Source: Mimachlamys varia (taxonomy: Eukaryota; Mollusca; Bivalvia; Pectinida; Pectinidae). From it: a stretch of 64,000 bases of DNA. The notes under the pieces were generated by a model. The model had not been told where the DNA came from. It did no database searches and saw only the letters and a list, made by a program, of their open reading frames with translations. The first letter of the stretch is position 1; each line of letters starts with the position of its first letter. The DNA lies in contig OX392542.1 in NCBI GenBank assembly GCA_947623455.1, positions 14,639,625 to 14,703,624 of the forward strand. Direction: 5' to 3'. Position numbers and translations under genes: made by a program. Positions 44,301 to 55,687 of the stretch are shown one piece after another.

Positions 44301-47300
44301 ACAGACATTCTGTATATTTTAATCAAATCGAACATTCTGTTTTATATATTTATCATTTAATATATGAAACGGAATGTCGGTTTCAATTAAAAAGAAATAA
44401 TATTATATTATAACATTAATATTTTTTTGAAAATTCTATCTTGAAGCGAGATTGTATGTATTATATGTGATTGCAAGGTTCAGGATGGCCGTCAAGGAAA
44501 GAAGAGAACCTGATGAGTTGATCCCGGGAGGGAGACACTAGAGCCAGAGATGGTAAACTGTAAGTACGAGCGACAGGAGAGAACATCATCACACAATCAT
44601 TGATACTCCTACACAAACATTAGGTAAAATTTTACAAAAACCAGTGAGAAATAAATGCGATTCCACAGAGTAGGTCCTTCACTGTGATAAAATATTAGTC
44701 AGAATTACAGTATTTCGAGGTTTTACCATATTGATCTTTTCAAAAAATGAAAATAAATGCCCAGAAATATCATGAAAGGTAAAACAAATTTTACACAACT
44801 TTTTATTTGTTCAGCTTTTGATACTTGTATACATGTACCTGGTAATTAAGTCAAAATATAAAACGTAGGCTTCTAAAATTTAAGGCTTTGATACAATAAA
44901 GTCCTGCTGTACTGCCACTATTAATCCGAAAATGTCCGTACTCTTATGGGATTGGGGATTAATGAATGGAACTTATACAGGAAAACAAAGAAAACAGGAA
45001 AATACTATTGACTTTGAATTATAAGGGCGGTAATGGATATTGAGTGACAACTGAAACATACATGGAGTAGTTAGTATTTTGAGGTTTTACTGATCAAATC
45101 CTGTTCATGTTAACAGCATAATTGGAAGTTGTTTGAACATATTTGACACTTGTAGATCAAAGTCATTTATTTGAAAACATATTATACCTATAAACTAGAC
45201 ACCATATTCCACTCATGCTAGGTAAGTAAATTAAAATGAATATTACTGATCTAACATTTTGCAAACAAGTTTTGTTCAAACATTTACCGGGTAAGTCTTT
45301 CTAATTAACTAAAACTGTCTATTACATAAATACATCATTCCACAGTTACTGTCACACATCACATTTATAAATGTTCAGACTTACAGAGGTACAAAAATTA
45401 AAACTGAAGAAAAAATGATCAACTGACAAAAATAAAAGAGTGATATTTACTACTTTAATTCATTTTAAGGGGAATTCATACAAGTTAAAGGTCTGAATCA
45501 CATCTGTTAAAATTTACTTTTTTTCCACTTGTGGATAGAGAATTTCTCTTTAAGGAAAGAAATGTCCTATTACAAAGGTACTTGGTTACTCACACAAAAA
45601 AAGAATTTACACAAATACAACAAATTCAGCATTTATAAGCGATACACAATTCTTAATATCAGATTTTTTTAACATGGTGACTGTGATTATCCTAGACATA
45701 AAAAAAAAATTGTGATTATACCAATTGGAAAAAAAAATCTTCAAAACTAAGGACCTGATCATGACCCATCAGCCTGTTAATTCATAAATTAAAAGTCTGC
45801 AGCTTGAAACATAATGTGATAAATGTAATATACTGACCGCTTGTTGTGAATTGTTTGAATTTTCACGCTGCAATAAAACAAGAATTAAACATAATCATTA
45901 AAATTATTTTAATTCAACACTACTTTTATCAATTGTTTCAAGAAGATTTTAGTTTTCTAACCAACGACTATAAACATATAACAGGAGAGTTATTCAGATT
46001 TACCACTATTTGGTCTACCACTTGTCCGAAAAAGTTTTAAAATGTTGTATCCCTTAACCCATTAAGTAACAATTCATTGTCATCAAACTTTGTGAAATTC
46101 CATTTCTTTAAGCAAAAAGGAAAAAAAAGTTTACTACAGGATGAGAAGCTGCTAACACTACAGAATTACTTCAATATTTCCCTTAACTGGGGTACAGATT
46201 GTGTAGGTGAACTTGTAACAAGCTAACCAACACTGCAAATGATGACAATAAATGGTGGAATGCGGAAAGAAATAATACTGATCTATACATGTGCAAGACC
46301 TGTAGGAGTATTGAGATTTTTTGTTATAATGCATAATATGGTGTTGCTATAATTATATAAATTTATCATACATGTACGGTGTTAAGACTAGATAAATTTG
46401 GTGTCTCATATTCATATTCTTAACAAATAAACAAAGCTACAAAAAAGCTAGAAGAAGCTACAAAAGCTAAAAGAGAACCATTTTTACACAAGACCATAGC
46501 TACATTTTCTTATGAGGTTATTTTTTAAATTTATTTTTTTGGTCTCTTAAAGCTTTGCAGGCACGCCCTGTGCTTCTGACGGTTTTTAGTCCAAGAAAGC
46601 AGCAGAGTTTGAGTTCACTCTTACTTGGAACAATAAGAAGATACACTGTCTTTATTTCTTTTTTTATTCATAAATTTCTATAGAAGTGGAAAACTTGGTG
46701 TACTTTTTATGTTTTAAAACTCTGTTTTGATTGCACTGATTGACAGCTGAACTGCGTTCAAGGATAAGTAAATTTGGATGCAAGTCTTCTGAACAAGAGG
46801 CCCAACAGGCCTTAATGACCATTTGACTATATTTTTAGTTTGTTATGATATCAATTGACTTATTTGACCCCTGTGACCTTACGAGTAGGTCAAGGATATT
46901 CATTTTAACGAACTTGGTTGCCCTTCATTTAATCATGCTACAGACCAAATATCAGTTCCCTTGGCATTTAAGGTATTCAGAAGAGGTTTCTTGAAGATTT
47001 TTTTTCAATATTCTACCCCTGTAACCTTTAAAGTGGGTCAATGTCATTCATTTGAACAAACTTAATAACCCTTCATCCGAGCATGCTGCCGGCCAAATAT
47101 AAGAACCCTGGCCTTTAATATAAGACTATTGAGAAAATGTTTCTTGAATTTTTTTTAGCATATTTGATCCATATATGACCTTCAAAATTGTTCAAGATCA
47201 TTCATTTGATCAAACTTGGTAGCCCTTCATCCCATCATGCTACATGTATAATGTCAGCACCCTGGGCCTTTCGGTTATTGAGAAAAAGTTGTTGGGTCAG

Positions 47301-49185
47301 ATGATCTAAAAATAGATGATATATTAATTAATGACTAAATGTTGGAATAATATGCCATATCCTGCATATGGCATAGGACTAGGAGGGTCTATACTATGAA
47401 AGTTATGAAATTAAATAACTTATTACCAACAGGTCTTCAGGGATCACTTTAGGATGAGATTTGGGGATTTTGACCCGGTACCTATATTTTAACCTGAAAA
47501 AATCTTATTGAAAATTCAAAATCTTATAAGGTGACAGTACCCAAATCGGATCACCAAACCATCATTTTATTCATTTATTAAAAAATCTGAAGATGAATAA
47601 TATCCATTAATAGTTGCATCAAAAGAAGAACATCGATGGGTGTTCTTACAAAAAAAAATAGCACTCGAGGTTCACGTTGGATATTTATAGAACGCTCTGA
47701 CGTCACCAATCAGCGGTTCAAGATTTTGCGAATTTGAGGACCCAAATCGGATCAAGACATGAATTTTGCAGTATTTTACATTTCAAACTAATATTTTTGT
47801 TGTAGCATATCAACATTTAATGATGTCCTTTAGAATTTATATAAAAACAAGTATTTCTATCGGGTGGATTTATTTGTAAAGTTCAAAACAGAACGCATAG
47901 TCGTTGCACGCGCCATTTTTTTCAGAAACGTAACAAAACGCAAAGTTTTGAGATTCAATAATGTTTTATGACATATTTAAACTAAAAACTAATGATATGT
48001 GGACATTAAATGGTGTGTGACTATCTATTCTCAGACTATATTATTGTTATAATCAATCTGTCGACACTGTTGTTGATTTAGAAGTATTTTTTTAAAAAGT
48101 GATCCGATTTGGGTACTGATCCGATTTGGGTACTGTCACCTTAGATATTTTGCTGATCCCATAAAATCCCTCAAATTCTCCCATAGGTTTTAAGAGTCAG
48201 AATTTTCCCTGGGTCCTAATTATAACTAGATTGTACAGAACTTACAGTAGTTCTTCATTTGGTTTCAATCACAACCAATTACATGTAGCTGTCAGTAAAA
48301 ATTTTCTTTTTTAAAAATTAGAATTGAAATGATATAATATTAAGTAAGAGCCAACACATTATTTTATAACAATAGCTAGAATTTTTAATTTAAAAGTGTA
48401 TATATTTACATGTGATACACCATTCAAAATAAAGCACCCAGGGATGTAGCAGGCCTATATACATGTACTGTACAAAAAAATGTACATCCCTGTTTTTACT
48501 AATGAAAAGAGCACCTGTGTCCACAAGCACATGTTAATTTAATTTGGACTATTTTGTTGGTGTCTCTATATATATATCTGTTACAAAGCTTTAATGTGAC
48601 CCAGTACCAACAATAAGTATAAAGATGTGTAAAGGCATGTTAAAAACCCCGTGGCTTTGATTAGAAGGAGCTTCGAGAAGCCCCCAGGACAAATACGTCA
48701 GGACATGATCGTCTGCATGCAATCAAAATCGATCAACAGATCAATGTCGGGTGCGCGTTCGTATAGACAAACTCACATGATGTTTATCGACCCTCGTCAT
48801 GGCTATAACATAAATAAACACATTTTGAGTGTAAAGTCCTTAGACCCAATATTTTCAACGTTAATACTATTTTGTATGTATGTACATTCACCTTGTAACT
48901 GAAGAAGTTCTGTGAGAGTTTTTCATCTTTGACAACACCGGGACGCATTGACGTTCGACTGGTGGTTGATTTGACACTCTGTCGTCCGTAAACACTACCA
49001 GGACGCTGCTGACGGTTGAATCCTGGGGCGGGACCGCCAGCAAATTTCACCTCTGGTTCAGCGCCCTCTCCCCCGGGTGCGCCGCCTCCGATCTGTAATG
49101 TTGCACCCACAAACTGTCCCTCAACATGACCCCTGTCGTCCTCCAAGTGCGAATCTTGTGGAACTCGAGATTGAGTGTCAGCCAT
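38398..49185 (-). CDS. TPRG1L: TPRG1/TPRG1L family protein (hSac2 domain)
   Basis: Four minus-strand exons join in frame with GT-AG borders: 48892-49185, 41019-41110, 39351-39527 and 38398-38743, giving about 302 residues. The first 90 or so residues are Gly/Pro-rich and probably disordered. The conserved core then matches vertebrate TPRG1L: QNFFSYKETNFDKAV (about residues 92-106), GAWLLTEIDHWDNE (123-136), IQIRW (195-199), RWNPWST (210-216) and a C-terminal ILEGPILITSYASVS block. Human TPRG1L has about 272 residues. In vertebrates TPRG1L (Mover) is a presynaptic, synaptic-vesicle-associated protein, and its paralogue TPRG1 is p63-regulated. The hSac2 domain is shared with the inositol phosphatase INPP5F outside the catalytic part, so no phosphatase activity is implied. 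The role in this animal is unknown. The start ATG at 49183-49185 opens a frame that continues unbroken into the conserved core. The first intron is 7.8 kb and full of repeats. Confidence 0.92.
40371..40387. repeat. G17 homopolymer
   Basis: Seventeen consecutive G lie in an intron of the TPRG1L-like gene, between exons 2 and 3. Confidence 0.9.
42057..42160. repeat. 52-bp tandem duplication in TPRG1L intron 1
   Basis: Two adjacent copies share CCGATTACCTAGTTCT and GGACCAGTTTGGTAA. The GATTACC landmark is at 42061 and 42113. Confidence 0.9.
42161..46780. other. Large intron of the TPRG1L-like gene, mostly unique
   Basis: There is no supported second gene in this stretch. A short hairpin-like pair, ACTATCTGATTC near 43660 and GAATCAGATAGT near 43705, and several A runs are the only structure noticed. 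Confidence 0.35.
46790..47320. repeat. Degenerate roughly 120-140-bp tandem repeat, about three copies
   Basis: The repeated phrases are CATTCATTT(G)AACAAACTT, CCCTTCATCC, ATCATGCTAC, CCAAATATCAG and CCTGGGCCTTT followed by TTGAGAAAAAGTT. The copies are strongly diverged. It is an old array in TPRG1L intron 1, preceded by AAGAGGCCCAACAGGCCTT. Confidence 0.7.
47430..48215 (+). repeat. Dispersed repeat family F, copy 2, interrupted by a MITE
   Basis: The left piece carries GATTTGGGGATTTTGACCC and TTGAAAATTCAAAATCTTA. The right piece carries TATTTTGCTGATCCCATAAA and TCCCATAGGTTTTAAGAGTC. The two pieces match a single family F copy at 35.2-35.5 kb in block order and are separated by the element at 47529-48141. 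Confidence 0.75.
47529..48141. mobile_element. 613-bp MITE with TA target duplication
   Basis: The terminal inverted repeats are AGGTGACAGTACCCAAATCG at the left and CGATTTGGGTACTGTCACCT at the right. TA flanks both ends (47527-47528 and 48142-48143), as expected for Tc1/mariner-type mobilisation. At the right end GATCCGATTTGGGTACT is duplicated in tandem, and a further ACCCAAATCGGATC lies inside. No transposase is encoded, so it is non-autonomous. Confidence 0.88.
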
Positions 49186-49996
49186 TTTGAACGATCGATA
49201 GTGTTATAATGAGCTGGAGTTGTCTCCCTTGGAACAGTTGGCACTGAAAAGAACGGTCATATGATTATGAGTGTCTCTTTAAATAGCATCGGACCATTTG
49301 GAGGTTATCGAACAGATTGTTGTCATACCGAGGGTGTTTTTATATAGGTATTGCGTCATCCGAATATTAACTTCCTGAGTACGCTGTTTTACTATGGAAT
49401 TTTACATTAGACTTTATCATAATGCAAAGGTACAAACAAAATGTAATTTGCCGTGCAATTTTGGGGTGCATTTTATACATATTTACTTGGCATTTTTCTA
49501 TGGTATTTGCATCGGATCAGATATTGTTATTCATGACACTATAACAACATTTGCTATTGTAATGTCATATAATGGTTATTCTGACCTAACATGTTTCATT
49601 GTTGTCAACATTGTTTGGAGTTCAAAAACCTTTCCGAAATAACTTAATTAATTCCGCTAATTTCCATTCTATAATTTTCATAATGTGAAAAAACAACAGT
49701 TTCATATAAATAAATGAATTTTACGTGTATCAAAAAATCGTGACTTTGTTTGCGCGGTTCTTTTATTAAAAATAATATTTTCTCAGACGCTAAACTCTGA
49801 CATCTTCACCTTTACACACACGGTTAATAAGTAGTCAAGTTAGAACTCTACGTACAGAATCCATGCTTGTATTAATTATATCAATACCATCTTTTTTTTG
49901 ACTTTCCTGAGTTTTCTCTGGTACTGACACTTGCATGGTATCAAGGGCAGAGGAAACTTGGACTAGGCCTGCATCTTTTACTAAAACAATTTATAT
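49186..49996. other. TPRG1L upstream region
   Basis: This is the presumed 5' untranslated region and promoter of the minus-strand gene. No TATA box or other motif could be assigned, and an 82-codon plus-strand open stretch at 49394-49642 shows no family features. Confidence 0.3.
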
Positions 49997-50148
49997 CAGG
50001 GTTTTCCCTGGGACCCTCAATTTTATAAATTTAAGAGTCCTTGGACTGCAATCCTCAATAATATATAGGCAAGTTGCATCTATTTTGGGAGTACTTTGGC
50101 AATTTCAAGAGTCAAAATGCAGGTTTTTGCGAGTCAGGGGAAACCCTG
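49997..50148. mobile_element. 152-bp MITE-like element with CAGGG...CCCTG ends
   Basis: The left end CAGGGTTTTCCCTGGG and the right end CAGGGGAAACCCTG are imperfect inverted repeats. The termini resemble those of the element at 890-1251. No clear target duplication was found. Confidence 0.4.
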
Positions 50149-52060
50149 AATTGAGGAAAACTATCTGGGCCATCAAAACTATACTTAATAACAATAGTGT
50201 ACTTTGTGAAATAACGAGAAGTTCATTGTTCTTATGTTATTTTATTTAGCAAAAAGCGAGAAAGTGCGAAATAGCTTAACTTGTACCGTTCTCAGCTACA
50301 CAACCATGTAATGTCATATCGATACGACGAGTGCATACATGGATATATATATATCATCAGTGTGCCACCCAACTCCTACCCCTTTTTCCTAATGATTATT
50401 CTTTAATTCAAACAGATATTGCAGTATTTCCACCATAGCCATCCAAATAAACACCCTTAACTTGTTTATAAACTCACTAGTACACAAAACACTGTATCTA
50501 CAATATGCATAGTCATTCTAAAAAACATCTCATATTCTCTACTAAAGTGGTACCATAGCCATCCTAACAAGGCAATGACATCGTCGGAAACCTACGTGAC
50601 ATTGCAGTTTTATTTGTGTCCCACTGGCTAAAACAGACAGAACATCTTGTTTTCGTACTAAAACTAGAACGTTTCCATGTCGTGTACATGCTTAATTATT
50701 AATCAGTCATTCGAACTGAGGAAGGTGGGCTAGCAAACACTTTAACTTTGTGAACTTAGTAATTGTTGTCTTTGTTGTAACAATAGAACTGTATTTTTCT
50801 TGTTATTTTTGTTACTTCAATTGTATTGCTGTGTTCATAGCCATAAACTTACTAAAGTAATTTTAAAAGTGCTAATAAAGTTGAATTGAATTAAATATTT
50901 CTGAAAATTTGATTACCCCCCCCCCCCCTTTAATGCGGTTCTAAGCTCATTGTATCATTTTACGACACTAATTAAAATAAAATCATATATAATGTATAAT
51001 GTGCGTATCGTTTAATACCTGACGATACAGGAGAAAGGTCGCCGATATTTCTTAAAACAAAATTGAAGGCTAAATAAATGTCAAAAGATCTAACGGTGGC
51101 GTAATGGTGATTTAACTAGCTTTGAAGTCTGATGATACTCTCCTGCAATCTATAAAGGACAGATAAACCAGAGTTTGGTACGTTTTACTGAAGACCTATA
51201 AACTAGCTAGCTGCGTGCTTTCGGTTTTGCTGTGGCATACATGTATTGGATCGAAAATGAACATGTTGAAGAAGGGGTCGCCTTTACAATATTGTGTTTT
51301 TATGCATACATTATGAATAACGCGTGGACCATGTGCTGTAATTGCACGTGGTATGACATCTCACCAAAAAACCTGTGTAAATATTACACAGCATCGTCGA
51401 TTCTCTAGGGTTTACCTCATTTTCACTCTCAACACTTGGAATTCGAAGGCCAAGTGTATGCCACCTTGTGATTGAGAAAAAAACTTGTTTATGTGCAGCA
51501 AAACTTTTCGCAGTGACATGATTTGAGGGCTTGGGCACAAAAAAACGTTGTGCTCAATGGTGTTCCCATTTGCTTGCATCTGAACAATGTTCAGAAGTTC
51601 GCGCGCAATTTAAAGGGGCATTCCGCGAAAGCATACATGCCAGTTCTTGATGGTGTCTGCACTACCAATTACATTTTCCTGCTATTCCAATATTCAAAGT
51701 CCGCTTAATATAGTTATATTAACCACTTGCAAAATTGAATTCCTCGGAAAAGCCCCGATAAAAAATAACAATGATCACGCGTCACGTAACAGTTTAGTCG
51801 CAAGTCGCCTAGCCGATTGACGAAGAGGACTTGAAGGGGACGCGTGATGTATACGTTTGAAGAAACAGAGACAAAGTCCGTGTATAAACTGCTGATGGAA
51901 ATTACGTTTCACGAATGCTGACCGAGTTACTCACAGGGGATGAGGCAAGGGTCTTGAACCACAGGGTCGAATGATGAGTAGCTGTGGGTATTGAGGCATC
52001 AAGAAAGGCCAATGATTGCGAGTCGTATCAAAGGAACGTACGTAGGGGGTATCTTATGTC
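50149..52060. other. Intergenic, nothing firm
   Basis: A C13 run lies at 50916-50928 and short chance open stretches occur. No gene could be supported. Confidence 0.35.
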
Positions 52061-52062
52061 CA

Positions 52063-52177
52063 TTCGCTTCGATTATAGTGACCATGTAGTTCAGATATCG
52101 AACATGGAATATAAAACTGTCATGAAATAGTGTCCAAACAATGGGAGCTAATTCAAGGCAATGCAAAAAGCGATTTT
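52063..52177. repeat. 115-bp direct repeat, copy 1
   Basis: The segment begins TTCGCTTCGATTATAGTGAC and includes AACTGTCATGAAATAGTGTC and CTAATTCAAGGCAAT. It recurs at 52486-52600, about 423 bp away, with a few differences. Confidence 0.85.
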
Positions 52178-52239
52178 GAAGCAAGAGAAGGTATTACAGA
52201 TTGACCACCCACTAATATTCACCAAGACCCTGTTGTTCA

Positions 52240-53110
52240 TTCAAAGATGACGTAACACACACACACATGCTGCACCTTTCAAAACAAAATCATAGCATAC
52301 CAAAGCGTCAACAAAGCCATAATCCGAACTCAAAATCGATTAAACTAGAGGCAAAATACATGTAGAACAAAAGAAAGATTTACATGGAGACTCTCGTTAA
52401 AGTACTAAAGAATAAGACCAGGTGTTCCGGAAGAGTAAACGTCCTCTGCTTCATCGACGACACCCGCCATGTAAATCTTTGTCACATCGCTTCGCTTCGA
52501 TTATGGTGACCATGTAGTTCAGATATCGAGTATGGAATAGAAAACTGTCATGAAATAGTGTCCAAACAATGGAAGCTAATTCAAGGCAATACAAAAAATA
52601 AGAGAACTGAGTATCATTGTCAATCACAACAAGTAAAAACACTAGTGAGCATACTCAAAAACGTCCATCTCCATATCACTTTAAGATACAGAATATTTCT
52701 CAATGAGACAAAGATGGCGACATAAAACTTGCCCGTACAATGTAGTTCTGATCAACCTGCATCTCTCGAATCCTTGTGTTGTTAGTTTGTTTGTCAGCAG
52801 TCAACATCGATCACGAAAATCACGATACCTAGAGCAAGCTCAAGAATATCGAATCAACTGCGACATGTTAACACCAAATGTTGGAGAAGCAGTTATAAAT
52901 ACAGCATACCGAAAAAATGAATTAAACTGCATCATACAGCTGTTTCGTCCTCATACGACTCTTTAGTGATGCTAGGGGCCAAAAGATGGGAATCCGAAAT
53001 TTCGAAACTAATGTAAAAGCTGAAGGTTCAGGTGCGTAAAATCCCTTTATTTTATGAAAGTAAAATTTTAGTTCTGTATAATTTCAAATCGTCTACTACG
53101 AAAATGAAGC
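52240..53110 (-). repeat. Composite of families A and B (A copy 4 inside B copy 5)
   Basis: Read on the plus strand, the block begins with a family B tail (GATGACGTAACACACACACA and TGCTGCACC), continues with a family A copy (AACTAGAGGCAAAATAC near 52342, CTCTGCTTCATCGACGACAC near 52445, ACGTCCATCTCCATATCACT), and ends with the rest of family B (CAGCATACCGAAAAAATGAA, TGCATCATACAGCTGTTTCG, GGTTCAGGTGCGTAAAATCC, AGTTCTGTATAATTTCAAAT). Copies of B elsewhere lack the A part. All parts have the same orientation. Confidence 0.7.
52486..52600. repeat. 115-bp direct repeat, copy 2, inside family A
   Basis: This is the second copy of the 52063 segment. It replaces or interrupts family A sequence between CTTTGTCACATC and AGAGAACTGAGTATCATTG, where intact A copies have a short stretch containing a TCTCA motif. 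Confidence 0.75.
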
Positions 53111-53748
53111 AAGTTTACATTTTGTGAATGTTTACAACACAACCATTAACATGATAGGCATTGTCTCTATATCATATTTAGATGAATGCATTTTATATCA
53201 AAATTGTGAGATTTCAATGTTGTAAAATGTCGTCAACACACAGTTTATCTCGAGTATCCTCTGGCCAGAGAAAACTTAGACTGGACATGATTAATTATAT
53301 AAGCTAACCATCATTTGACCAACTAGACCAGAATCTTCAAGAAAGAAAGTATTGCTATTTATTACTGTTGGTACGTCAGTTCTTTATCCGTTTTAGAATA
53401 TGAAAAAAATGATTTCAGTAGTTGAAATCTTACTCAATACTTGCAATCTTGAAATATTCTATAAATTTATTGTTTTCTGTTCTGTTGTGCTTCATTCTAA
53501 CACCATATTACTAAAAAAAATAATAAAAAATTAATTCAATAATAAAAATATTTTTATTTGAGTTTTACACATACTTTACACCATACAAAATTTACATAAT
53601 AAAAAGTACACAAATGCAAAAGCATGCCCAGCCATATTTGACTTACGAGACACTAAAATCCATACCAATTACACTATACAACAGATATTCAAAACATAAA
53701 AAACACATCCCGCTCAACGAAATCTCAAGTACCTGTCAATTACTAAAG
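53111..53748. other. Intergenic, nothing recognised
   Basis: AT-rich sequence without supported genes. Confidence 0.35.
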
Positions 53749-54071
53749 CAAGCCAAGTTGTCATTAATTCGTGGAGCAACATTGATCCGGTATTTTACCA
53801 AATTATAGATAGATATATATATTGAAATTATATATCTTATATATTTATAAGATATGTTATATATTTTTAGGACATATCTTATATACTAATATATAAGATA
53901 TATTGTTAATTATATAAGATATCTCATAAAGTTTATAAGAAATCTTACATAATTACATAAGATATCTCATAAAGTTTATAAGATATCTTACATAATTATA
54001 TCAGATATCCAATATAATTTGGTAAAATGGAGAATCAACGTTGCTCCACGAATAAATGCCAACTTGGCTTG
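53749..54071. mobile_element. Inverted repeat of about 55-bp arms around an AT-rich core
   Basis: The left arm at 53750-53804 has AAGCCAAGTTGTCATTAATT, CGTGGAGCAAC and TATTTTACCAAATT. The right arm at 54016-54070 is its reverse complement with about 85 percent identity. The 210-bp core is nearly all A and T and contains two direct copies of TAAGATATCTCATAAAGTTT. It resembles a foldback transposon or a recently expanded hairpin. No coding is seen. Confidence 0.8.
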
Positions 54072-54789
54072 CCATAAATTACATCAACATTCAATTTCAA
54101 ATGGACTCGTGGCCAATGAATTCGGGTGCAATTTCTCGATACGTCGGGGATTAAGATCACTTCTAGACATTAAACAAAAACCTGGCGTGTCTGCATCATA
54201 TTGATACTATGTACACATGTACTGGTTATATTTTAGGTTGATAAATGTTGATCTGTAAACATGCTATAACATTATTGTAATGGCTATACTGATATACTTA
54301 ATATTTATACGTGAATTTACTGATAACAAACAGGTAAACTCGAGATTTAATCTTTCATGTTGAGCCCCGTTCGATAAAGTGCAATGCATAGGGGAATTCA
54401 CAAAGATTTACAATATCGATAAGAGATCGATCTGTGTCAGGTGACATGCATTTTACCCTTCCTGGTTGCGGTCAAAAAAAGAGGACACCGCTGTTCTGAA
54501 AAACAGTTTAGCCGACAAGAAGTCCAGAGGTCCCACACTACACGAACAAGGAAACATACCGATAACACACTCTAACCTGAGCGAGGTCCACAATCCCGAC
54601 ACTACCAACAAGGCAGCACACGGCAGCATAAGACAACAATGAAGAAAAAATTAGCAACCCACTAATGAACAGCCCCAACCGTACAACAAGAGCGAGGTAA
54701 GGACAGTTCATACTTGAGAATGCACAGGTAAGTAAATTCTTAATAACAAGTTAAATTACCTAAACATCAATATTTATAATGACTAGAAC
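54072..54789. other. Intergenic, nothing recognised
   Basis: This stretch has slightly higher GC than its surroundings. No gene or repeat was identified. Confidence 0.3.
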
Positions 54790-55320
54790 AGTTTCTTTTT
54801 GTCCCCGCCACAAAAATGGGGAGGTGGGGGTGGGGGTGGGGGGGGGGGGGGGGGGATATAGCGTTACCAATGTCCGTCCCGTCGCGTCGCGTCCCATCCC
54901 ATGGTAATGTGACATTCTTATTTAAAGGCCCAATATACGTAACTTCAGGAAATTGTTCGGGATTCTGGAAAATTATTACAAAAAATCCAGTTGATAACCA
55001 TGCAAAAAAAAAAGCCTAAAACGAAGTAAAACTGAGCGGTAACTAACAAGAAACTGTTGTAAAAAAAAAAGAAAATAAATAAAAAAATGAAAATTATTCA
55101 GGTTGGGCCCTGATATCTAATATCAGTTAATCTTAACTAAATCTATAAATATAATAAGTTACTAGACTTGATTTTCGCTTCAAGGTTTGCCGAAAGTTAC
55201 GTATATTGGGCCTTTAAATAAATACTAATCCGATTGTCATCAAACTTCGCATACGTAATAAGCACGAAGAACGTATTTCATATGGAGACGGGGGATTTAT
55301 ATCTCACAGTCATTTCTTGT
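54790..55320 (+). repeat. G-rich dispersed repeat family D, copy 2, interrupted by a MITE
   Basis: CCGCCACAAAAATGGGGAGG leads into a G18 run (54838-54855), then AGCGTTACCAATGTCCGTCC, GTCGCGTCGCGTCCCATCCC and ATGGTAATGTGACATTCTTA. After an insertion it resumes with AATACTAATCCGATTGTCAT, GAGACGGGGGATTTATATCT and CACAGTCATTTCTTG. Confidence 0.75.
54921..55218. mobile_element. 298-bp MITE nested in family D
   Basis: Perfect 24-bp inverted ends begin TTTAAAGGCCCAATATACGT and finish ACGTATATTGGGCCTTTAAA. The inside is non-coding. The terminal TTTAAA hides the exact target duplication (TTAA, TTTAAA or similar). Confidence 0.88.
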
Positions 55321-55687
55321 TTCTAAAGAAAAAGAAAGTGTCTGTAAATACACTATATATTAAGTCGCAAACTTTTCAGGGTGGCATTTAATATTTTTTT
55401 TGTGTATGGTGTAATAATTTATGCAATGAATGTTTTAACAAACGTTGTGTTGGTCCTTTAACATGCATTGCTTCTTATTACAAATGTATTAAAGCCCGGA
55501 AATGGATCTTCAATTATAGCTTAAGTTTATCAGGTACAGTGATAAAGTGTAGCGAAATTACCTTTCTTCTGTATTATACATGTCGTTTGTGTATTGAATA
55601 TAATTTTATGTTGCCCTATTTGCACTTATTTTGAGTTAAAAAACGGATTTACCTCTTCAGTATGCTCTTGTATACTTTTATATTATT
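55321..55687. other. Intergenic, nothing recognised
   Basis: AT-rich sequence without supported features. Confidence 0.3.

Noticed and set aside
48651..48902. Small plus-strand frame at the edge of TPRG1L intron 1
   Set aside because: It overlaps the splice donor of exon 1 in antisense and shows no family features.
49047..49244. Second frame overlapping TPRG1L exon 1
   Set aside because: It is a shadow of the true exon; only the main frame continues into the conserved core.
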